Notes: generated from the letters alone by a model not told the origin. A stretch of DNA of 64,000 nucleotides from Eubacteriaceae bacterium (GCA_022652985.1 JALCRY010000004.1:1-64000); one strand, 5' to 3'; positions 1 through 8,029 are shown, counted from the stretch's first letter. A program made the numbers and translations.

Positions 1-452
1 TGAACGGTTATGATGAAGTTGCTGATCATGAGTATATGACCAATGTCGACGGAGCCTGTTCCGAAGGAGTGATCCTTTCCTATGCTTACAGGAACAATGA
101 TGACCTGGCGCTGAAGTTCAGGATACAGGTCTACAGCAGCATGCCTTCATCAGCCTGCAAAAAACCGGGAATGATCGGCAACAACAATGATATACTTAAG
201 TCGCTGAAAATCGATACAGAAGGCTGCAGTATCAGTCCGGCGTTCGATCGATATACCACAAAGTATTCTGTCACTGTTCCGGCGGGAACGACGCAGGTGA
301 AAATAACCGCCAAGGCATATGACAGCAATGCAAAAATCACAGGTGCCGGGACGAAAACGCTGACAAAGTCCAGCACGAAATACACGATCAAAGTAACATC
401 CACAAGCGGAGCTGTTAAAAAATATTATCTGACAGTAAAAATCGCCGATTAA
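1..452 (+). CDS. C-terminal end of a secreted protein with cadherin-like beta-sandwich domain (partial)
   Basis: The frame is already open at base 3 and ends with TAA at 450-452, so only the last ~149 residues are present and the start lies outside the window. The final ~85 residues (from NDILKSLKID to the end) have the look of the cadherin-like beta-sandwich domain of Firmicutes surface proteins: an L-x-S-L-x-I opening, an F-x-x-x-x-T-x-Y-x-V-x-V-P strand pair, and a Y-x-I-x-V-T-S-x-x-G-x-x-K-x-Y-x-L-x-V ending. Family knowledge says such domains are extracellular and repeated in cell-wall or secreted proteins. No catalytic motif is visible in this fragment. A strong terminator follows directly, so this is the last gene of its unit. 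Confidence 0.75.
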   Translation, partial: NGYDEVADHEYMTNVDGACSEGVILSYAYRNNDDLALKFRIQVYSSMPSSACKKPGMIGNNNDILKSLKIDTEGCSISPAFDRYTTKYSVTVPAGTTQVKITAKAYDSNAKITGAGTKTLTKSSTKYTIKVTSTSGAVKKYYLTVKIAD

Positions 453-466
453 CAGGCATGTATCTT

Positions 467-518
467 ACAGGGGACAATGACCGAATATATCGATCGATTG
501 TTCCCTGTTTTTTTATTT
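467..518 (+). terminator. Rho-independent terminator of the partial surface-protein gene
   Basis: A 12-bp stem (ACAGGGGACAAT at 467-478 with ATTGTTCCCTGT at 497-508, one G-T pair) is followed by a T-rich tail. It lies 15 bases after the stop codon. Confidence 0.85.
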
Positions 519-524
519 TTCTGT

Positions 525-552
525 TTGCAAAATCTGTTCTTTAGTGTATAAT
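525..552 (+). promoter_or_regulatory. Sigma-A-type promoter of tRNA-Ser
   Basis: TTGCAA (525-530) and a perfect TATAAT (547-552) are separated by 16 bases. The expected start near 559 is about 8 bases before the mature tRNA 5' end at 567. Confidence 0.7.
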
Positions 553-566
553 ATCAAAGTGCGCAT

Positions 567-657
567 GGAGAAGTATCGAAGTGGTCATAACGAGCCGCAC
601 TCGAAATGCGGTTGTCCGGTTCCGGGCACGTGGGTTCGAATCCCACCTTCTCCGCCA
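567..657 (+). tRNA. tRNA-Ser (anticodon CGA)
   Basis: The acceptor arms GGAGAAG (567-573) and CTTCTCC (647-653) pair fully. The discriminator G is at 654 and an encoded CCA at 655-657. The anticodon stem CCGCA/TGCGG encloses the loop CTCGAAA with anticodon CGA at 602-604, reading the serine codon UCG. The 91-base length with a long variable arm is that of a class II tRNA, as expected for serine. The T-arm GGGTTCGAATCCC is intact. Confidence 0.96.
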
Positions 658-666
658 GGGAAAAAG

Positions 667-693
667 CAGACGGTTTTGCCGTCTGTTTTTTTT
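667..693 (+). terminator. Terminator after tRNA-Ser
   Basis: The 7-bp stem CAGACGG (667-673) / CCGTCTG (679-685) is followed by eight T residues. It begins 10 bases after the CCA end. Confidence 0.9.
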
Positions 694-749
694 ATGCCGG
701 CGGATGTACAATAATATACAGAGAGGCATATATAAGAGAGGTGTTTTTT

Positions 750-2342
750 ATGAGAACTGTATATTCGGATAGAGGCATGGTCTGCGCTTCGGAACCGCTG
801 GCGGCGGAAGCCGGCATTGATATGCTGGAAGAAGGCGGTAACGCCGTGGATGCTGCAGTAGCGTCGGCGGCGTGTCTGACTGTTACAGAACCAGTGAACT
901 GCGGTCTCGGAGGCGACGCGTTTGCGCAGGTCTGGTTCAAGGGCAAATTATACGGACTGAATGCAAGCGGACCTTCGGCAGCCGGACTTGATGCCGATGA
1001 TATCAGAAGCAGATACGGAGATGTCATGCCGGATTACGGATGGGATCCAGTGACTGTGCCGGGGATACCGGCGGCCTGGGCGGCGCTTACGAAGAGATTC
1101 GGATATCTGCCGATGAGCAGTACCTTAAGGCCGGCAGTTAAATATGCGGAAGAAGGATACAATGTTACGCCCGTGATCGCTGAATTGTGGTCTCAGGAAT
1201 TTGATAAATATACATACCTGATGAAGAACCTGAGGAAGGAAGGCAAGACGTGGGGCTGGCTCGATGAGTGGTTCCGGGTTTTTGCTCCCAACGGCCGCGC
1301 GCCGCGCGAAGGAGAGCGTTTCACTAACAATGATCTGGCAAATACGCTCGGGGTCCTCATCGATACGGGATGCGAATCATTCTATCAGGGGTATTTAGCT
1401 TCGCTTATCATTGAGGCGGCGAAGAAATACGGCGGAGTGCTGAGCGAAAAAGATTTCCGGAGCTTTGATGTGGAATGGCCGGAACCTGTTTCTGCGGAAT
1501 ACAGAGGTTTTACGGTATCGGAACTTCCGCCGAACGGGCAGGGCCTCGTAGTCCTGGAAGCTCTGAAGATAATAGAGCAGTTCGACCTGCTCGACATGCC
1601 GAAAGCCGACATCGTTCATCTGCAGATAGAAGCGATGAAGCTGGCATTCACAGACGGACTGAAATACATTTCAGATCCCCGTTATATGGAAGCGGAAGCT
1701 GCGGATTTCCTGACTGAAGAATATATAAAAGAGCGCGCAGCCCTGATATCCGGACAGGCGGCGGAACCTCCCGCGGGAGATCCGCGCAGCGGGGATACAG
1801 TATATCTCTGCACAGCCGACAGCGAAGGGAATATGGTCTCATATATACAGAGCAATTACAAAGGCTTCGGCTCGGGTGTAGTAATACCGTATACCGGCAT
1901 CGTGATGCATGACCGCGGGGCCTGTTTCAGTATGGACAGGAATTCGCCGAATGCCGCAGGTCCAGGCAAGCGTCCGTATCATACGATCATGCCCGGCTTC
2001 CTGCTGAGAGATAGTTACCCGTGCGGACCGTTCGGAGTAATGGGGGCATACATGCAGCCCCAGGGCCAGATGCAGGTACTCATGGATATGATCGATTTCG
2101 GGATGGATCCTCAGGAGTCTCTGGCGGCGCAGAGATGGCAGTGGACAGGCGGGAAACGCATTGAAATAGAGCCTGGTTTTCCGATGGAAATCGCCGGAGA
2201 GCTTCTTAAGAAAGGCCATGAAATCATAATCGCGGATGACAGCCTGACTTTCGGACGGGGGCAGATCATACTGAAAAATACCGACGGACAGTATTCGGGA
2301 GGCAGTGAACCGAGAGCTGACGGGAAGGTTGCAGTCTGGTAA
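750..2342 (+). CDS. Gamma-glutamyltransferase family Ntn-hydrolase
   Basis: The 530-residue product matches the gamma-glutamyltranspeptidase family along its length: the N-terminal MLEEGGNAVDAAVA segment, GLGGDAFA, the PPNGQG substrate loop and a Thr in SGDTVYLCTADSEGN. Family knowledge makes Thr350 the residue that becomes the N-terminal nucleophile after self-cleavage into large and small subunits. Substrates are gamma-glutamyl amides such as glutathione or gamma-glutamyl peptides, or in related acylases other amides. The start at 750 is chosen because it follows GAGAGGTG; the open frame further upstream runs through the tRNA. I see no signal peptide, unlike secreted GGT, so the protein may be cytoplasmic like the YwrD branch. 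It is a single gene with its own leader. Confidence 0.88.
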   Translation: MRTVYSDRGMVCASEPLAAEAGIDMLEEGGNAVDAAVASAACLTVTEPVNCGLGGDAFAQVWFKGKLYGLNASGPSAAGLDADDIRSRYGDVMPDYGWDPVTVPGIPAAWAALTKRFGYLPMSSTLRPAVKYAEEGYNVTPVIAELWSQEFDKYTYLMKNLRKEGKTWGWLDEWFRVFAPNGRAPREGERFTNNDLANTLGVLIDTGCESFYQGYLASLIIEAAKKYGGVLSEKDFRSFDVEWPEPVSAEYRGFTVSELPPNGQGLVVLEALKIIEQFDLLDMPKADIVHLQIEAMKLAFTDGLKYISDPRYMEAEAADFLTEEYIKERAALISGQAAEPPAGDPRSGDTVYLCTADSEGNMVSYIQSNYKGFGSGVVIPYTGIVMHDRGACFSMDRNSPNAAGPGKRPYHTIMPGFLLRDSYPCGPFGVMGAYMQPQGQMQVLMDMIDFGMDPQESLAAQRWQWTGGKRIEIEPGFPMEIAGELLKKGHEIIIADDSLTFGRGQIILKNTDGQYSGGSEPRADGKVAVW

Positions 2343-2389
2343 TATTTATTTAAACCGGCGTCTTATTTTCGTATTCACCGATAAACTAT

Positions 2390-2437
2390 TTGACATAGAA
2401 GATACACTTGTTTATTATTGTGTTAGTTAAAACTAAC
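2390..2437 (+). promoter_or_regulatory. feoAB promoter with overlapping DtxR-like palindrome
   Basis: TTGACA (2390-2395) and TATTAT (2413-2418) are spaced by exactly 17 bases. Directly after the -10 lies the inverted repeat GTTAGTT (2422-2428) AA AACTAAC (2431-2437), covering the probable start site. TTAGTTA-type arms resemble the TTAGGTTAG half-sites bound by DtxR/IdeR iron repressors. Repression of feoAB in iron-replete cells is the inference. Confidence 0.7.
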
Positions 2438-2455
2438 TCAACACGGAGGGATACG

Positions 2456-2677
2456 ATGACACTGGACCTAGGAAAGCCCGGATCGACATATATTATCAAG
2501 GGTATGAAACTGCCGCAGACGATAGAAAAGCATCTGGAAGCGCTCGGCATGACATACGGAACGAAAGTGGATGTATTGAATAATAAAAGCAAAGGGACTC
2601 TTATCATAAAAGTACGCGGGACACGGTTTGCCGTCGGCAGAGGGATATCCGGCAATATAGAGGTGAGCGACCGATGA
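2456..2677 (+). CDS. feoA: Ferrous iron transport protein A
   Basis: This 73-residue protein has the FeoA layout: G-x-x-Y-I-I-K-G near residue 10-17, a LEALGMTYGTKVDVLN core and a closing R-G-T-R-F-A-V-G-R-G-I strand. That is a small SH3-like fold known to interact with FeoB in Fe(II) import. The start at 2456 follows ACGGAGGG at proper distance; a longer frame from 2408 would begin inside the promoter palindrome. Its stop overlaps the feoB start (ATGA), so the two are translationally coupled. The upstream DtxR-like palindrome suggests iron repression. Confidence 0.92.
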   Translation: MTLDLGKPGSTYIIKGMKLPQTIEKHLEALGMTYGTKVDVLNNKSKGTLIIKVRGTRFAVGRGISGNIEVSDR

Positions 2678-4740
2678 CGGCAGTAATGAAACAGGATGCG
2701 ACGATCGGATTTGTAGGAAATCCGAATTCCGGCAAAACAACGCTTTTCAATGCTTTCAGCGGAGCCAACCTGAAAGTCGCGAACTGGCCGGGTGTTACGG
2801 TCGAAAAAGTAGAAGGCATGATGAAGTTCAAGAATCAGCGTTATAAACTCGTTGATCTTCCCGGAACTTACAGTCTTACGTCATATACTATGGAGGAGCA
2901 GGTAGCGAGAAATTATATTCTCAGCGACGATGTCGATGTCATAATCGATGTAGTCGATGCTTCTTCGCTGGAGAGAAATCTTTATCTTACGCTGCAGCTG
3001 CTGGAACTGGGGAAACCTGTAGTTGTGGCCCTGAACATGATGGACATCGTCGAGAAGAGAGGCCTGGAGATCGATATGCACAGGCTCCCGGAGATGCTGG
3101 GAGTACCGGTCATTCCTGTATCGGCAAGAAAACGAAAAGGTCTCGGCGTTCTGATGCATGCGGCTCATCATCACATCAATGCGAAGCATCCTGATAAGCT
3201 CATACACGGACATGATTATACATCGGCGAAGGACTCGAAGCATGCCCATGAGCATCACCGCGACTACACCATGGTATACAGCGATAAGATAGAGGATAAG
3301 ATCGATCTGATAATCGATGAGCTGCGTAAAAAATATCCTGAGATCAGAAATTACAGGTGGCATGCTCTCAAGCTTCTGGAGAGAGATCAGGAAATAACCG
3401 CCAGATATCCGGTGGATCTGCCCGCTGTCATCGACAGGAGTTATGAGTCTGATATAATCAATGAAAAATATGATTTCATCAGTGAAATAATGAATGAAGT
3501 CATAATGAACAGGGCTGAAAGAGAAGCATCTACCGATAAAGTGGATGCGGTACTTACGAATAAATACTGGAGCATTCCGATTTTCCTGGGAATAATAGGA
3601 GTGGTCTTCTTCCTGACATTCTTTGTCGGGGATTTCTTCAAGGCATATTTTGAAATCGCCATAAGCTGGCTCGGAAAAGCCGCGGCATCGGGATTGATGT
3701 CCGCCGGTGCATCACCGGGGCTTATCGCGCTGATCACGGACGGGATAATTGCGGGTGTCGGGAGCATCCTGACATTCCTGCCGAATATTTTCATGCTGTT
3801 CCTGGCGCTGGCATTTCTGGAAGACAGCGGCTATATGTCGCGGGTAGCCTATGTAATGGACGGCATCATGGGGCATCTGGGTCTGTCCGGCAGGGCTTTC
3901 ATCCCGATGATCCTCGGATTCGGATGTACGGTGCCGGCGATCATGGCTTCCCGGGCGCTGGAAACGAAAAAAGATCGTTTCCGGGTAATGCTGATCACGC
4001 CTTTCATGTCGTGCAGCGCCAGACTGACCGTTTATATCCTTTTCTCCGAGATGTTTTTCCCGCAGCATGCCATGCTGGCAGCATACTCGCTGTATCTCAT
4101 AGGATTTGCAATGGCTCTGCTGGTCGCCTTCATCATTCATCTTTTCGACAAAGAGGAAACAGAACATCAGCTGCTGATCGAACTGCCTGAATACAAGGCG
4201 CCGAGCGCCAGGACTGTGCTCATATATGTCGGTGAAAAAGTAAAGGATTATCTTTCCAAAGCAGGCACAATAATATTTATAGCTTCCATAGTCATGTGGT
4301 TCATAATGAATTTCGGGCTGCACGGCTACACACAGGATGTCTCACTGAGCATCGGCGCGCAGATAGGAAAGGCTATCGTTCCTTTCTTCAGGCCTCTGGG
4401 ACTTGGATACTGGCAGCTGGCTCTTGCTCTTATCGCAGGGATATCGGCGAAGGAAGTAGTGGTATCCAGTACAGCGGTACTGTACGGAGTTTCGAATATT
4501 AATGCAGCGGCGGGGATGAGCACTCTGGCGGGGCTTCTGGGAGCATCCGGATTCACAGCGCTCAATGCTTACTGCCTGATGATATTCTGTCTCCTTTATG
4601 TGCCGTGCGCAGCGACGCTGGCCGTAATAAAGCGTGAATCCGAAAGCTGGAAATGGACGGGTTTTGTGGCTCTGTTCCAGATATCCGTTGCATGGGTCGT
4701 TACATTCGCGGTATATCATATCGGGACTCTGTTTATTTAA
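2674..4740 (+). CDS. feoB: Ferrous iron transporter FeoB with His-rich linker
   Basis: This 688-residue Fe(II) membrane transporter has an N-terminal G domain: G1 GNPNSGKT at 15-22, DLPG at 61-64 and NMMD at 121-124. A helical region follows, then the FeoB_C/Gate membrane segments starting around residue 300 (FLGIIGVVFFLTFFVG, then the FGCTVPAIMAS and GISAKEVVVSS gate motifs). Length is ordinary for the family. An unusual feature is a linker at about 162-195 with eleven histidines and a HxH/HH pattern, a plausible metal-binding stretch between the G domain and the membrane part. The start overlaps the feoA stop. No feoC-like gene follows. Confidence 0.96.
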   Translation: MTAVMKQDATIGFVGNPNSGKTTLFNAFSGANLKVANWPGVTVEKVEGMMKFKNQRYKLVDLPGTYSLTSYTMEEQVARNYILSDDVDVIIDVVDASSLERNLYLTLQLLELGKPVVVALNMMDIVEKRGLEIDMHRLPEMLGVPVIPVSARKRKGLGVLMHAAHHHINAKHPDKLIHGHDYTSAKDSKHAHEHHRDYTMVYSDKIEDKIDLIIDELRKKYPEIRNYRWHALKLLERDQEITARYPVDLPAVIDRSYESDIINEKYDFISEIMNEVIMNRAEREASTDKVDAVLTNKYWSIPIFLGIIGVVFFLTFFVGDFFKAYFEIAISWLGKAAASGLMSAGASPGLIALITDGIIAGVGSILTFLPNIFMLFLALAFLEDSGYMSRVAYVMDGIMGHLGLSGRAFIPMILGFGCTVPAIMASRALETKKDRFRVMLITPFMSCSARLTVYILFSEMFFPQHAMLAAYSLYLIGFAMALLVAFIIHLFDKEETEHQLLIELPEYKAPSARTVLIYVGEKVKDYLSKAGTIIFIASIVMWFIMNFGLHGYTQDVSLSIGAQIGKAIVPFFRPLGLGYWQLALALIAGISAKEVVVSSTAVLYGVSNINAAAGMSTLAGLLGASGFTALNAYCLMIFCLLYVPCAATLAVIKRESESWKWTGFVALFQISVAWVVTFAVYHIGTLFI

Positions 4741-4795
4741 TATTAAAAAATCTTTTCAACTGTGTTAATATATAACCATAGTCGGAGGTAATGAA

Positions 4796-6310
4796 TTGAT
4801 TGGATATACGTGTAAGTATGCACCGGTCGAGCTTTTGCAGGCTCTAGGCGGCCAGTGCGTTTTCATAGATGAAGAAATTCCCGATTCTGAGGGCGATAAT
4901 GATATCGCCAGACTCAGAGCCATAAAATACGCCAGGCAGCTTCTGCTTAAATGCAGGGATTCGGGGATAAAGGAACTGGTAATAACCGGCTGCAGCGATA
5001 TTTCGCAGAGAGCATATGATATTCTGCGCGTCGGCAATGACTTCAGGTTTTTATTCTATTTTGATCTGCCTTATATGGGTGACCGCATGGCGGCCATGCA
5101 GTTCAAGGGCGAGTTGATAAGATTCATGCAGGAATACTCTTCGTATCACGGAGAAGATCTTCTGATGGAGGATTTTCTGAAGCGTTTTGCTTTTGCGTTC
5201 ACCGGCGAAGAGAAAATGGCCAGCAGCAAGTGCGGCTTCATACGTCATCTCGATATGCCGGAAGGGCAGCTGACATTCGATGAACTCATGGAATGGTATG
5301 CCGGCGAACTTCTGGCGCAGGAGCCGTGCGTAAGAATGGGCGGCGTCATCGAATCCGAGAGTGCCGCGGAAGCCGAAGCAGAAGAAAGTGAAACTGAGGC
5401 CGCCGGTCAGGAGAATATAGAGGAAGTACCGGAAGTAACGGAAGTGCAGGAAGAGGAGCCTCAGACTGCGGCGGAAGATCTCCCGGTAGAAAATGCCGGC
5501 GCAGAGGAAGCGTCAGACGATGAGGAAGAAGAAACCGGTGAGATCTTCGGAGGAGCCGATATCGGATATTCCTTCACGAAGGCAGTAATAGTCAGCAGCT
5601 CGGGAAAGGTGTGCGGCAGGGCGTGCGTTCCTTCGACGGGTGATGCCGGACTGGACGTACTCAAGGCCTTCGGCATGATACACGATGAATCGGGGATAAA
5701 TGTTGAGGACATTACAGCCGTCACGGCATGCGGAGAAGGCGCTGATAAAGTCGACTTTGTGACTGACGTGAAGAGCGGCAGAGAATGCATGATCGAAGGC
5801 GCGCTGAAAAGTGTTCCGGATGCCAGGACAGTTCTTGATGCGGGCGCTCATGCCAACAGATTGTATACTCTGGGAAAAAGAGGAGAATTGAAGCAGTCTG
5901 TCTATGCTTCCGAATGCGCGGGAGCGGCGGGAAAATTCCTGGAAATGACTGCCGCTGAACTGCAGATCGGACTGGATGAAATGTCATCGCTCGGCCAGGA
6001 GTGGGAAGAAGAGCTGAAGCTGTCGGGAACCTGTGCGGTGTTCGAAATGTCGGAGATCAAAGCTATGGCTGTCAGGAATCTGGCCTATGCGGATATCATC
6101 CACGCAGCTGATGCCGCTTATGCGGCGAGGATCAGCGAGATCATGGCGAAAGCGAGAGTCAAAGCGCCGGTTGTTATTGCCGGAGGAGCGGCCGAGGATC
6201 TGGCAGCTGTCAGAGCAATCGAAGATAAAACAGGGATAGAGCTTATTATTGCGGATGAGCCGAAATACTGCTGTGCTTTGGGCGCGGCACTGCTGGCGGC
6301 CGCAAGGTAG
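4796..6310 (+). CDS. Fusion of a 2-hydroxyacyl-CoA dehydratase-like segment with a degenerate BadF/HgdC-type ATPase
   Basis: This is a 504-residue two-part protein. Residues 1-~175 (opening IGYTCKYAPVELLQALGG) resemble part of the HgdB/HgdD 2-hydroxyacyl-CoA dehydratase subunits. Residues ~180-250 are a Glu-rich linker. Residues ~253-504 follow the BadF/BadG/HgdC activator ATPase fold: DIG at 255-257, a CAGAAGKFLE cluster motif with Cys374, and CAVFEMSEI with Cys413. The 39-residue Cys spacing equals that of the [4Fe-4S] cysteines of Acidaminococcus HgdC (127/166). The phosphate-2 motif usually written DIGGQD reads DAGAHA at 348-353, so ATP hydrolysis may be altered. The start is TTG at 4796 behind GGAGGT; an ATG at 4791 leads at once to a stop. 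Function is unproven; an electron-activating or regulatory role is conceivable. Confidence 0.65.
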   Translation: MIGYTCKYAPVELLQALGGQCVFIDEEIPDSEGDNDIARLRAIKYARQLLLKCRDSGIKELVITGCSDISQRAYDILRVGNDFRFLFYFDLPYMGDRMAAMQFKGELIRFMQEYSSYHGEDLLMEDFLKRFAFAFTGEEKMASSKCGFIRHLDMPEGQLTFDELMEWYAGELLAQEPCVRMGGVIESESAAEAEAEESETEAAGQENIEEVPEVTEVQEEEPQTAAEDLPVENAGAEEASDDEEEETGEIFGGADIGYSFTKAVIVSSSGKVCGRACVPSTGDAGLDVLKAFGMIHDESGINVEDITAVTACGEGADKVDFVTDVKSGRECMIEGALKSVPDARTVLDAGAHANRLYTLGKRGELKQSVYASECAGAAGKFLEMTAAELQIGLDEMSSLGQEWEEELKLSGTCAVFEMSEIKAMAVRNLAYADIIHAADAAYAARISEIMAKARVKAPVVIAGGAAEDLAAVRAIEDKTGIELIIADEPKYCCALGAALLAAAR

Positions 6311-6320
6311 AGGGGTAATT

Positions 6321-7034
6321 ATGAAATTTTACGTAACGAAGGAAGTTTTTGCTAAGATCCCGAACGCGCAGTTCGGACTTGTCAGTGTTTACGGTGTGGA
6401 TAATTCTGCGGAGTATCCGGCCGTTGAAGAAGCTCTGACCAAAGCTATAGCTTCATGCGAAGAGCATTTCGAAGGGAAAAAAGTCAAGGAGCAGCCTGAA
6501 CTTCTTCCCTACAGGGATGCGTTCAGAAACATCGGGATCAACCCGAACAAGTACATGTCATCGATAGAGGCGCTGCTGACAAGGATCGCCAAAAAGAAGG
6601 GCATGCCTCATATCAATCCTATAGTAGATCTGGGAAACAGCGTTTCGCTTTTCCGTTATGTTCCTATTGGAGCGCATGATCTTGATACGATGACGGATGA
6701 TGCGTTCTGCGTCAGGACGGCTTCCGCGGAAGATACGTTCCTGCCGTTCGGCGCCGAAGAAACCGAATCTGTCGATGAGGACGAGGTCGTATATGCTACA
6801 GGCACGACGATCAGGACCAGGAGATGGATCTGGCGGCAGAGCGAAGAGGGCAAAATAACCGGAGAGACAAAGGACCTTTTATTTATCATGGACGGGTTCG
6901 ATGAGAATCTGGACGAGATACTGGCAGCCAGAGAAGAGATCGCCGGACTTCTGGAAAACGAATTCGGCTGCAGCGTAAAAAAAGGCCTGATCAATAAAGA
7001 CAGCAGGGAATTTATTTGTGATACGGAGGCGTGA
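6321..7034 (+). CDS. B3/B4 domain protein (PheRS-beta editing-domain-like)
   Basis: The 237-residue product has a core of LPYRDAFRNIGINPNKYMSS, SIEALLTRIAKKKGMPHINP and NSVSLFRYVPIGAHDLD. That is the signature of the stand-alone B3/B4 domain family related to the editing domain of phenylalanyl-tRNA synthetase beta. The family may bind or hydrolyse mischarged tRNA or free amino-acid substrates; no exact activity is known. The start at 6321 follows AGGGGT. It sits 10 bases after the dehydratase/ATPase fusion gene and overlaps the next gene by one base, so the three form one operon. The C-terminal half (RRWIWRQSEEGKITGETKDLLFIMDGF) fits the family. Confidence 0.82.
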   Translation: MKFYVTKEVFAKIPNAQFGLVSVYGVDNSAEYPAVEEALTKAIASCEEHFEGKKVKEQPELLPYRDAFRNIGINPNKYMSSIEALLTRIAKKKGMPHINPIVDLGNSVSLFRYVPIGAHDLDTMTDDAFCVRTASAEDTFLPFGAEETESVDEDEVVYATGTTIRTRRWIWRQSEEGKITGETKDLLFIMDGFDENLDEILAAREEIAGLLENEFGCSVKKGLINKDSREFICDTEA

Positions 7035-7417
7035 TGACATACGAAAGAGCTAAGATAATAACGAGTCTTATGCTCGTTGAAGGCATGACGGACGAGGCGC
7101 TCAGATCTTTTCTGGATTATTTTGGAGACAGTATATATGATGATCCGCAAAAGACGACTGAAGAGCTGGCATTCCTTAAAAACGAGTATCCGGAGATCGA
7201 GGTCCCGGAACCGTTCATGATGGATGTAATGATCGTCAAAGCAGATGCTGTTATCGGGAAAGCGCACAGCAAAGGCATAGAGGTCACAGATCCCGACCCG
7301 TCGGACCCCGGTCAGGAAGGTGCGGTCTATTGCTTCTCATACGGTGACTGTGCCTGCCGAAAAACAGTTCCTGTCAGGACGATTGCTGATTTCATGAAAT
7401 ACAGAGATCTTATATAA
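7034..7417 (+). CDS. Protein of unknown function in the 4796-7417 operon
   Basis: This 127-residue soluble acidic protein matches no family that I recognise. The N-terminal half is probably helical (YERAKIITSLMLVEGMTDEALRSF). Near the end is a compact cysteine set, CFSYGDCACRK, within the last 30 residues, which could bind metal or form a disulfide. The ATG at 7034 overlaps the stop of the B3/B4 gene, with GGAGG four bases before it; a GTG at 7031 is too close to that site. It is the last gene of the operon and is followed by a bidirectional terminator. Context links it to the two genes upstream without defining a role. Confidence 0.7.
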   Translation: MTYERAKIITSLMLVEGMTDEALRSFLDYFGDSIYDDPQKTTEELAFLKNEYPEIEVPEPFMMDVMIVKADAVIGKAHSKGIEVTDPDPSDPGQEGAVYCFSYGDCACRKTVPVRTIADFMKYRDLI

Positions 7418-7427
7418 CGAATAAAAA

Positions 7428-7480
7428 AAGGCTTTGCACCGGCGGACAGATCATCCGCTGATACAGAGCCTTGTTTTTTT
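7428..7480. terminator. Bidirectional terminator between convergent genes
   Basis: AAGGCTTTG (7428-7436) pairs with CAGAGCCTT (7464-7472, one G-T pair), around an inner GCGGA/TCCGC hairpin. A runs precede it and T runs follow, so it can serve the plus-strand operon and the minus-strand nitroreductase gene. Confidence 0.8.
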
Positions 7481-7484
7481 AATT

Positions 7485-8003
7485 TTATACTCTTACGACA
7501 TAGTCTTTCTTGCGCGGTGAAGCTTCGGGATACTCGCAGTTTCTGTATCCGAGGCAGCAATGTCCGACCCCGGCATAATCGCCTTCGATGCCCCATTTTT
7601 TGAGCAGGGCTTTTCCTTCCTCGCTGGCAAATTCTTCCTTTGCCCGGTGCACCCAGATCGAGCCGATCCCCAGTGAATGGGCCGCATTCATAAGATTTCC
7701 AATAACAAGAGCGCCGTCTTCAATGTAAGTGTTTACATTTTTATCGGCAAGAACGACGAGTACTGTCGGAGCTCCGTAAAAAGGATCCGTGTCAGTACCG
7801 AGGATTTTTGCATTCATCGCGGACAGCTGAGCAATCGTTTCTCTGTCCTGTATTACGACGATTTTTGCCGACTGAGCGCCTCTGCCGTTCGGCGCGTACA
7901 TCCCTGCAGTCAGGATATCGTCAAGATCATTTTCCTCGATCTGCCTTGACCCGAAACTTCGTATACTTCGTCTGTCTACCATGTTCTGTATGACTTCATT
8001 CAT
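7485..8003 (-). CDS. Nitroreductase family protein
   Basis: The 172-residue product has the FMN-dependent nitroreductase pattern: RRSIRSFGSRQIEENDLDDIL at the N-terminus, APNGRGAQSAKIVVIQD, GALVIGNLMNAAHSLGIGSIWVH in the middle and GHCCLGY near the end. It would act as a cytoplasmic dimeric flavoprotein reducing nitro compounds, quinones or related substrates with NAD(P)H. The physiological substrate cannot be told from sequence. The start ATG at 8003 is preceded by AGGAGGT in the minus strand. The gene stands alone, divergent from the secreted NlpC/P60 gene, with a TATAAT on the minus strand at 8034-8039. Confidence 0.88.
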   Translation of the reverse strand: MNEVIQNMVDRRSIRSFGSRQIEENDLDDILTAGMYAPNGRGAQSAKIVVIQDRETIAQLSAMNAKILGTDTDPFYGAPTVLVVLADKNVNTYIEDGALVIGNLMNAAHSLGIGSIWVHRAKEEFASEEGKALLKKWGIEGDYAGVGHCCLGYRNCEYPEASPRKKDYVVRV

Positions 8004-8029
8004 ATTATTACCTCCTTCTGATATTATGT

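Noticed and set aside
606-749. N-terminal extension of the gamma-glutamyltransferase gene through the tRNA
   Set aside because: The frame is open, but it would translate the tRNA-Ser gene and its terminator. The ATG at 750 has its own ribosome site and gives the normal family N-terminus.
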